Part shown: positions 1-6,400 of the stretch, one piece after another | Numbering within the stretch: position 1 is the stretch's first letter | Layout: each line of letters begins with the position of its first letter | Source: Bacteroidota bacterium | GTDB lineage: Bacteria; Bacteroidota; Bacteroidia; Bacteroidales; VadinHA17 | Assembly (NCBI GenBank): GCA_030611395.1 | Contig: JAUWPX010000069.1 | Location: 1 to 7,250 of the forward strand | DNA length: 7,250 bases | Reading direction: 5' to 3' | Program-made: the position numbers and the translations under genes | Notes under the pieces: generated by a model | Databases searched by the model: none | Told to the model about the DNA's origin: nothing | Seen by the model: only the letters and a program-made list of their open reading frames with translations

Positions 1-310
1 GAGCATCTGTTCCGGAAACAGCAAATTCATCTTTTGGACCTTTTATGACCATGATCGCCAGAGCCTTTAATGATTCATCCGGGCCTTCTTTCCCGATAAT
101 CCCGGCGCAGGTGCAGCCTACAACCTGTGCATTTGGAGAAAGCTTGTGAGCTTCACTCAGAAGTTCTTTAAAGTTATGCCCCATGGCTGAGTAGATAATA
201 ATAAGATCACAATCCAGATTCTGTTCACCCTCAAGGGCAACTTCGAGGCATTCCGTGATGGCTCTCTTAGAGTTCACGATGCTTGTGCTGGCGGAATAAA
301 ATTGTAACAT
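1..310 (-). CDS. FIST-domain sensory protein, N-terminal part (runs off the window)
   Basis: The reverse strand is open from ATG at 310-308 to the window edge, giving 103 complete residues beginning MLQFYSASTSIVNSKRA. The segment DCDLIIIYSAMGHNFKELL followed by VVGCTCAGIIGKEG and a hydrophobic strand (LKALAIMVIKG) matches the N-terminal half of FIST domains, where a Gly-Cys-(Thr/Ser)-x-(Ala)-Gly turn follows two alpha/beta units. FIST domains are cytoplasmic ligand-sensing modules, often linked to histidine kinases, receivers or cyclic-di-GMP proteins; small ligands such as amino acids have been proposed for the family. No signal peptide or membrane segment is visible. The start is chosen because the FIST alignment begins right at this Met; the leader has only a weak purine-rich stretch (AAAGCTG) as ribosome site. 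The gene lies 148 bases downstream of, and on the same strand as, the receiver-ATPase gene, so co-transcription is likely. The C-terminal FIST half and any fused output domain are outside the window. Confidence 0.8.
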   Translation of the reverse strand, partial: MLQFYSASTSIVNSKRAITECLEVALEGEQNLDCDLIIIYSAMGHNFKELLSEAHKLSPNAQVVGCTCAGIIGKEGPDESLKALAIMVIKGPKDEFAVSGTDA

Positions 311-434
311 GATATTTCAGCTTTAATTATTAATGTAAGTTAGAATATATTTTGAAAATAATTATCCATTTTTTTTAATAATATTGATTATTTGGTTATT
401 AGTCAACTCAAACCAGACTTTCGAAAACTACTTA

Positions 435-450
435 ATTCGTTTAAACGGAT
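435..450. repeat. 16-base near-perfect palindrome after the receiver-ATPase stop codon
   Basis: Read on the minus strand the sequence is ATCCGTTTAAACGAAT, symmetrical about TTTAAA with a single mismatched (G-T capable) position. It begins 8 bases past the TGA stop of the receiver-ATPase gene. It has essentially no loop and is not followed by a T-run on that strand, so it does not fit an intrinsic terminator; it could be a protein-binding site or a weak attenuating structure. The rest of 311-458 is AT-rich and shows no convincing gene or promoter. Confidence 0.3.
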
Positions 451-458
451 ACTATCAT

Positions 459-1793
459 TCAACCTGTAAAAACCACTCTGAAAACCGAGCCTCTTCCCTT
501 TCTGCTTTCCACACTGATATCTAGTTTATTCAATTTACAATAAGCTTTTGTAAGTGCTAATCCCAAACCAATTCCGTTATGTTTATGGTCAAAATCTTCT
601 GTTTCCCGGGTAAATGGTTTGAAAATCTCAGGGATAAAATCCCTGCCAATTCCAACACCTGTATCAGAAATTTCAATTTTTAGTTCATCATTATTGTTCC
701 GGCTTAAGTTAATTTCTACATTGCCTTTATTGGTAAATTTTATTGCATTATCAGTTAAATTATTCAACACCTGCCTGATAGAATATTCATCTGTTTTAAC
801 CAGGGGTTTTTTGGTTTCAGAATTCAAAACCACTTTAATACTTTTTTCCGTAAGCCTAAATGCCTGTTCGTTAATAAGTTCCTCACACACCCCTTTTATA
901 TCTACCATTCTGGGTTTGAGGTTATAGTTTCCCGAATTCACTTCAGACAGATCCAGGATCAATTGAATAGCCCGTACTATCCGTTTCCCTGTATAGGTCA
1001 TTTTATCAAACATAACCTGTATATCCTCACTTATTTTATGATTGATCTCGTTACGGATCTCCAGGGTGGAATCCAGGATAATGTCAATGGGTCCTTTAAT
1101 CTGTTCCGTAAGCTGTTCAATAAACTCCATCTTGATCCGTTCATTTTGTTCAGCCTTTTCCTTAGCCAGGATCAGGTCCTTTTCCTTCCGTATCCAGTCT
1201 TTCAATTGCATTTGCAAGCGAATATTGATCGCATCAACACCCTTAAGGGTTTCGTAAGCCCTTAAACTGGCAAGGGCAACTGTGAATAACTTAGCAGAGG
1301 TGAGTTCTGTTTTGGTCTTGTAATCATCGATCTCATAGGATACAATAACTTCACGTTCAGGGGCATATCCGGGCTGACCGGTGCGAAGAATGATCCGGGT
1401 GAACTGGTTGTTCATCTTCCCCCGGATGTACTTTACCAGATCCAGTCCTGCCTGGTTAGTTTCCATAACCACATCGAGAAGGATAAGTGCAATGCCGGGG
1501 TGTTCTTTCAGGATCTTTTCTGCTTCTTTCGCCGTATAGGCATCATAAAATTCAATTCCCTTTCCATGATAGGTAAATCCTTTCAATGCCGTCCGGGTAA
1601 CAGCATGGATGTCTTCCTCATCATCAACTACCAATACTTTCCAGCAGTCAGGAGAAACAGTAAGTTCAGCCTCTTCTTCCTGACTTACTGATTTTTTTTC
1701 TTTCTCTTCTTCCTCTGAAAAAAGTTTCTGCTTGTCATTTTCTGATATTGGTTCATCTGCAAACAGATTTTCAAAATTTTTTAATTTACTCAT
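459..1793 (-). CDS. Receiver domain joined to a degenerate histidine kinase (HATPase intact, H-box His missing)
   Basis: This is a 444-residue cytoplasmic signalling protein. Residues 1-45 are acidic and contain FADEP, which is seen ahead of receivers of the DUF3369-associated type. Residues 51-180 are a receiver with acidic pocket D57/D58, phosphoacceptor D107 (LILLDVVMET), T138 (LRTGQPG) and the DYKTKTELT segment with K159/K161. A coiled coil (about 195-222) leads to a DHp-like helix pair (222-290). There the expected S-H-E-I-R-T-P is T-E-Q-I-K-G-P: E230 replaces the phosphoacceptor His (codon GAA at 1106-1104), Q231 the acidic neighbour and G234 the Thr. The HATPase domain (about 300-444) is complete: N box around N345/N349 (DNAIKFT), G1 SDTGVGI (376-382), F box FKPF and G2 GIGLGLAL (407-414). 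ATG is supported by GAAAGGG six bases upstream. Autophosphorylation by the usual route is not expected; phosphorylation of D107 by another kinase, with the ATPase part signalling through partners, is an inference. The downstream FIST gene may be its sensor. Confidence 0.9.
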   Translation of the reverse strand: MSKLKNFENLFADEPISENDKQKLFSEEEEKEKKSVSQEEEAELTVSPDCWKVLVVDDEEDIHAVTRTALKGFTYHGKGIEFYDAYTAKEAEKILKEHPGIALILLDVVMETNQAGLDLVKYIRGKMNNQFTRIILRTGQPGYAPEREVIVSYEIDDYKTKTELTSAKLFTVALASLRAYETLKGVDAINIRLQMQLKDWIRKEKDLILAKEKAEQNERIKMEFIEQLTEQIKGPIDIILDSTLEIRNEINHKISEDIQVMFDKMTYTGKRIVRAIQLILDLSEVNSGNYNLKPRMVDIKGVCEELINEQAFRLTEKSIKVVLNSETKKPLVKTDEYSIRQVLNNLTDNAIKFTNKGNVEINLSRNNNDELKIEISDTGVGIGRDFIPEIFKPFTRETEDFDHKHNGIGLGLALTKAYCKLNKLDISVESRKGRGSVFRVVFTG

Positions 1794-1799
1794 TGTTTA

Positions 1800-1806
1800 C
1801 CCTTTC
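1800..1806 (-). promoter_or_regulatory. Ribosome binding site of the receiver-ATPase gene
   Basis: GAAAGGG on the minus strand lies six bases before the ATG at 1793. It resembles a Shine-Dalgarno sequence and fixes the start choice. Confidence 0.6.
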
Positions 1807-1882
1807 TTTTTATTATATCAATCCCAGCCGGATACAATTCGGTTTTATCGCCTTAAGTATTTGATATTCAAAAAATCTAATG

Positions 1883-1915
1883 TAAATATATGGAAATAGT
1901 AATGTTACTTCCAAA
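1883..1915 (-). promoter_or_regulatory. Candidate Bacteroidota promoter of the receiver-ATPase gene
   Basis: On the minus strand TTTG (1915-1912) is followed after 21 bases by TATATTTA (1890-1883), which matches the Bacteroidota -7 consensus TAnnTTTG at all fixed positions but the last. A start site near 1875-1880 would give a leader of about 80-85 bases. The same layout with the same spacing is found upstream of the gene starting at 3081, which supports it. It lies between two same-strand genes, so the receiver-ATPase gene probably does not depend only on read-through. Confidence 0.4.
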
Positions 1916-1920
1916 CATAA

Positions 1921-1949
1921 ATGTTGCAGAGTTTGATACATATGTTGCA
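1921..1949. repeat. Two direct copies of ATGTTGCA 21 bases apart
   Basis: ATGTTGCA occurs at 1921-1928 and again at 1942-1949, a start-to-start distance of 21 bases or about two helical turns. The proximal copy lies just upstream of the candidate -33 TTTG of the receiver-ATPase promoter. This is where a dimeric activator would bind next to RNA polymerase. The distal copy is kept as ATGCTGCA at 3175-3182 in the matching upstream region; the proximal copy is only half conserved there (4/8). Confidence 0.4.
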
Positions 1950-1997
1950 TCCGTGTGCAGGAAGTAAATTATGAGGGTAAATTGGCTGGCAAAAAGA
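1943..1997. repeat. 55-base upstream element, copy A
   Basis: This stretch matches 3176-3230 without gaps at 40 of 55 positions. Shared blocks are TGCAT near one end, AGGAAGTA with ATTAT after it in the middle, and AAAAAGA at the other end. It fills the space between the stop codon of the CotH-like gene (2002-2004) and the promoter of the receiver-ATPase gene. Its distance to the candidate -7 box is the same as in copy B. It could be a regulator binding region, or what remains of a duplicated promoter. Confidence 0.6.
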
Positions 1998-2001
1998 TTG
2001 A

Positions 2002-3081
2002 TTAATATTTCTTACATAAGTTGATAATATTACAACTAATTAAATCTTCCGATTCAATAATACGATAAAATTCATCAATGTATGTAAGAACCTCATTTCT
2101 TGTCTGATCTTCAAAGTATTCAAATTCCAGGATCGTTTGGTAAATACTTTCTTTCTTGTCAAGGAATAACTGTATTGTTGTTTCATACTCTTCAGGAGTA
2201 CTGCAAATTCCCCGAAACAATCTTTCCCTGACATTCTCTATCATAAATATCTCAAGAGGAACAGCATAGTAAGTATTCACAAAACCAGAATAGTCGAAAT
2301 CATATGGAACAACAAAAGGAGTTACTTTTAGATGATCATTCAACTTGAGCAGCTTTACATTATGCTGGCCAGGTACCGACCAATCTGTATTACCTATCAT
2401 AAATTGAAAAAGCGCAACACGATTCATAGATACTTTATCAATGCAGCTTTGGTTTAGGGTATTTATTTTAATCTTAATCGCATCATTGCGCTCTGCCAAA
2501 ACATCAACATCTTCAATGGCAAAACCATAACTGATGTATTCTTTTGGTTTTCTTCTGCCGATATCAACATAACGAATTTGTATCAGTCGTACCCGGAAAC
2601 TACAATCAGTAAGCAAATTATAAAGTTTATAGGCTATATATTCTTTCAGTACATATTGCTCAAATGTTCTGCTATACTTGCAACATGTTACCAATTTCAG
2701 CTTCTTTATCCCTTTTAGCTCACCGGCTTGAATTTCAGCTTTCTTCAGGTTGACCTTAAGTGGAGGCAGTTGACAAAGACGCTTTCTTGTTATACCACGA
2801 GCTTTGAGACGTATTGTCTTTTCAAGATCAACGCTATCATTCAAACGGTAGCTCAATTTGGCGTTACGATATTCGTCTATATACTTCTCCTTAAATAATT
2901 TTCTTATATCAAAAGACAGGTTACAAACAAAAGGTTCATCCTTACAAAAAAAACCAATATCCGTGTTGTTATTTTCTACTGGTTTATTGCCAGGTACAAT
3001 AACAGGTAAATCATCCGGTTCCTGAGCCAATAAAGTAAATCCCAGCGTTAAGAAAACAAACAGTCTTATTAATTGTTTCAT
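2002..3081 (-). CDS. Secreted CotH-like atypical-kinase-family protein (hypothetical)
   Basis: The product is 359 residues. Residues 1-20 form a signal peptide (KQLIR, a hydrophobic stretch, then LLAQ) with no lipobox Cys, so export to the periplasm or beyond is expected. The core has the motif order of CotH-like kinases: IRLKARG-xx-R (90-99, compare the RGNSS block), PPLKVNLKK (106-114, candidate ATP-binding Lys), GFAIEDVD (186-193, candidate Glu), GNTDWSVPGQHN (230-241; D233 as candidate catalytic Asp, N241 as metal ligand) and PYDFDYSG (259-266; the DFD corresponds to the kinase DFG). CotH-family members phosphorylate secreted proteins in spore formers; the substrate here is unknown and activity is not shown. 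Seven Cys remain in the mature part (46, 53, 103, 133, 134, 160, 213) plus three near the end, unusual for an AT-rich exported protein and possibly disulphide-bonded. The ATG has a strong AGGAGG seven bases upstream. The gene diverges from the propeller-phosphatase gene. The family call comes from motif order only, so confidence in the fold is moderate. Confidence 0.75.
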   Translation of the reverse strand: MKQLIRLFVFLTLGFTLLAQEPDDLPVIVPGNKPVENNNTDIGFFCKDEPFVCNLSFDIRKLFKEKYIDEYRNAKLSYRLNDSVDLEKTIRLKARGITRKRLCQLPPLKVNLKKAEIQAGELKGIKKLKLVTCCKYSRTFEQYVLKEYIAYKLYNLLTDCSFRVRLIQIRYVDIGRRKPKEYISYGFAIEDVDVLAERNDAIKIKINTLNQSCIDKVSMNRVALFQFMIGNTDWSVPGQHNVKLLKLNDHLKVTPFVVPYDFDYSGFVNTYYAVPLEIFMIENVRERLFRGICSTPEEYETTIQLFLDKKESIYQTILEFEYFEDQTRNEVLTYIDEFYRIIESEDLISCNIINLCKKY

Positions 3082-3088
3082 TTTTTTT

Positions 3089-3094
3089 CCTCCT
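3089..3094 (-). promoter_or_regulatory. Strong Shine-Dalgarno (AGGAGG) of the CotH-like gene
   Basis: A perfect AGGAGG seven bases (all A) before the ATG at 3081. Such a full match is uncommon in Bacteroidota, where leaders are mostly A-rich without a clear Shine-Dalgarno; the rightward gene at 3426 has none. It fixes the start and suggests efficient translation. Confidence 0.75.
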
Positions 3095-3115
3095 GTTCTT
3101 AATTATTATCTAATA

Positions 3116-3148
3116 CAAATGTAGGACATCAGGTAGGGCAAAATCTAA
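3116..3148 (-). promoter_or_regulatory. Candidate Bacteroidota promoter of the CotH-like gene
   Basis: On the minus strand TACATTTG (3123-3116) is a perfect match to the TAnnTTTG -7 consensus. TTAG (3148-3145), three of four matches to TTTG, lies 21 bases upstream. The following bases TATTAGAT match the region after the -7 box of the promoter at 1883-1915. A start near 3108-3112 would give a leader of about 30 bases containing the AGGAGG. Confidence 0.5.
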
Positions 3149-3175
3149 CACAAAACGTTCAAAAACTAACATATA

Positions 3176-3230
3176 TGCTGCATTTGGGTGAAGGAAGTAG
3201 ATTATAGAGGTTAATAGTATGATAAAAAGA
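3176..3230. repeat. 55-base upstream element, copy B
   Basis: This is the partner of 1943-1997: 40/55 identical, ungapped. It lies 53 bases from the candidate -7 box of the CotH-like gene (box edge 3123, element start 3176), exactly as copy A does (1890 and 1943). It also lies upstream of the divergent gene starting at 3426, so it could influence both directions. Confidence 0.6.
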
Positions 3231-3425
3231 CATCTATTGCGGTATAGTACGTTTTAAATTGTCATTAGTCCCGGCGCGAGCGTTATTAAGTAGTGATTAA
3301 GTTGTTTTACTTTTATTTCTTTACTTCATCAGGCAATGTCTTTGTATATTGGTTATCCGGTAAAATTTGTAAATTTACTGATGGTTATTTTGTTTTTATT
3401 GTGAAATCCAAAATACATTTAACGT

Positions 3426-6400
3426 ATGGTATTAAAACTAAAATATTTTCTTTTCGCTTTTTCCCTTTTTATTTGCTTGACAGGCTTGTACGCACAAGAT
3501 GGGACTCCATTCATAACTCATTATAAAGAATGTAAGGAGATTGAGACACATAACTGGGCCATCAGCCAGGACAACCAGAACATTATGTTATTTGCCAACA
3601 GAAGAGGTATTTTAACATTTGACGGACAAAACTGGGATATTATTAAACTCCCATATATTCCATTTGCTCTTAAAAAAAATCCGATTGATAATAAAGTATA
3701 CGTTGGAGCAAATAATAACTATGGCTACCTGGAAAGAAATTCACTGGGAATTATCGAATATAAATCATTATCGACTGATACAACTGATATAGGAGTAATA
3801 TCAAAAATTATTTTTACCGATTCAACCATTTTCTTTTATGGCGAGAAAACTATAACACGTCATTTTATAAATAACCAGGGAAATATTAAAAGATGGCAAT
3901 CGAAAGATTCTAAACCATTTACAGGGATGTTTACAACACATGAAAATACTTTCTTAAATGTTTATGGTGAAGGTTTATATCGATTAGAAAGCGATACTTT
4001 GTTTCCGATTGTAACCGGCTTCTATACTGAAAACAGTGAAATTCTATTTAGCTTACCATATAATGACACCAGGGTTTTAGTTGGTACAGATAACAGTGAA
4101 TTATATACTTTCGATGGAATAAAATATTACAACTACGATATTAACGATGAAGGCTATTTGGAAGAAAGTATTCTGGCAGAGGGACAAATAATATCTGATA
4201 CTTTATATGCTTTCGGAACCTTATACGGTGGCGTTGAGATAGTTAATAAGAAAACAGGGAAAATAGTTTACACAGTTAATTACCAGAACGGATTACCGGA
4301 TGATGAAATTTATTCCCTGGGACTTGACAATAATAATGGATTATGGGTTTCACACGAATTTGGTGTAAGCCGGGTTGATTTCGATTTACCGTTGCGAAAT
4401 TTTACAACTTACCCGGGATTAAAAGGAAACCTGATTTCATCTGTCTGGCATAATAATGAACTATATGTAGCTACAAACGAAGGTGTTTATTACCTTTCTG
4501 AGGTTAAAGATTTTAGCGAAGTAGATATTTGGATAAAAGACAGTTCCGTACAAAGAAAAGCAACTGAATCAGCAGAAACCTCAAGTAAAAGAACTATAAG
4601 TGAAGATGCTGAAACAAAACGACCTATTAAAAAATTGTTTTCAAAACTTTTCAGGAAAAAAACAGAAGAAACTGAAAAAGAAAGAAAAAAACCGGAATCA
4701 ACAAAAAAAACTACTAAACCCGATATAACGCCGCGTTATGTAAAAAAAACAATAAGCAAATTAAAATCAATTAACTATATATATAAAAAGGTTGAAGGCC
4801 TTAATGATAAATGTAACCAGTTGATATCAACTGAGTATGGTATACTTGTAGCTTCAAATAATGGTCTTTATCATATTAATGATTATAAAGCAAAAGAAAT
4901 TGTTGGTAACAGGTACATTAATCAAATAAGCAGTAAAACTAATAAAGGCAGTTATTATATTTCCACATCAAACGGACTATTCTCCATAATTTATGATGAT
5001 GAAAAATGGCAGCCTGAATATAGTTTTATTGATTTTACCGAACCTGTTTATACTATAAATATATTAAATGAAAATAATGCGTGGCTGGGTGGAGATGATC
5101 ACGTTTATTCTTTCTTAATAGACTCTATCGGAGAACCTGAAGATCTTAAATATTATAGCATAAAAACTGCTTTCCCTGAACAATATAAGCTCGATTTTAT
5201 TAACGATTCATTATTCCTATTTCTGGAATCCGGTCTGTATTATTATGATTATAAATTAGATTCTTTTAAACTTTATAGATTAAGTTATTTTGACAACCAA
5301 TCCAGATTCAAGTTTTTATTAAATCAGCAAGGTTTACCCTGGATAAAAAAAGAAAATGAATGGTTTTGCTTTAATTTAAAAAATGTATGGTCAGAACAAG
5401 AAATATCTATTTTAAAACTTTTTGATAATATTTCATCGATAATTTCTGATAATAATCATAATAACTGGATTATAAATGACAATAATCAGTTATATAAAAT
5501 AGATCATTCCAGGTTCAGAATACTGGAACCTGACTTTAAAGTATTTTTTAATAATATTGAAAATGAAAAAGGAATTTCATTTGAGCTTTCAGATTTAAGA
5601 TTTAATCCTGAAAATAAAGCTATTAATATTCATATCATAGCCCCCTATTATATTAAGAAGAACTCTACACGGTATCAATATTTTGTTGAAGGACTTATGA
5701 ATGATTGGTCTGCATGGAGCACAAACCAGGATATTAATTTAATTGTTGAATCAGGAAAATACTCGCTTCATATACGGGCAAAAGATATTTGGGGTAACAT
5801 AAGCAAAATAAAATCATTACAATTTACAATTAAGCCTCCTTTTACTGAAAGTACATGGTTTTATGTGATCCTGGCAATTGGAGCTATTGCAGTTTTTTTA
5901 TTAATATCAAAAATAAGAGAACGTAAATTGTTGTACGACAAAAAAATACTTGAACAAAAAGTTAAAGAACGCACCATTGAAATTCAAAAACAAAAAGAAG
6001 AAATTACTGATAGTATAAATTATGCAAGCCGGATTCAGCAGGCAGTTCATCCTCTAACAAATTATTTCGATAAAACTTTTAGTGAGTATTTTATACTTTA
6101 CAAACCACGCGATATCGTTAGCGGCGATTTCTACTGGATTGCCGAGGATAAGGACAAACTATATTTTACAGCTGCCGATTGCACCGGACACGGTGTTCCC
6201 GGAGCATTTATGAGTATGCTTGGAATATCGTTATTAAACGAAATATTCAGTAACAAAAACGATAATCTTACAGCTGGCAAAATACTTAACCTGTTACGTG
6301 AAAAAATAAAATTTTCGTTGCATCAAACCGGAAAAGACAGCGAAAATAAAGATGGTATGGATATAGCTCTTTGCATCTTTCATAAAAAGAAAAAAATTCT

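Larger units (their letters stand above)
3082..3425. promoter_or_regulatory. Divergent 344-base intergenic region
   Basis: The part next to the leftward gene holds its Shine-Dalgarno, candidate promoter and upstream element copy B. The part from 3231 to 3425 should carry the promoter of the rightward propeller-phosphatase gene. TAAATTTA at 3371-3378 and the TTTG just before it are loosely similar to promoter boxes, but no pair with correct spacing stands out. A GC-rich patch (CCCGGCGCGAGCG, 3270-3282) is out of character with the AT-rich surroundings. No convincing small gene was found: the open frame from 3293 simply overlaps the real gene start and codes for no recognisable protein. Confidence 0.5.

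Noticed and set aside
619..1691. Several plus-strand open frames of 63-102 codons
   Set aside because: They lie wholly opposite the receiver-ATPase gene, whose domains are unmistakable, and have no recognisable protein features.
2040..2234. 64-codon minus-strand open frame
   Set aside because: It lies inside the CotH-like gene in another frame and has no separate support.
1943..3230. The paired 55-base elements as ends of a mobile element enclosing the CotH-like gene
   Set aside because: They are in direct, not inverted, orientation; no transposase or target duplication is seen, and the match continues into promoter boxes of two genes, which fits regulation better.
3293..3526. Open frame of 77 codons on the plus strand ahead of and overlapping the propeller-phosphatase start
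   Set aside because: It overlaps the signal-peptide coding region of the real gene in another frame, has no ribosome site and its Phe/Tyr-rich product only reflects T-rich DNA.
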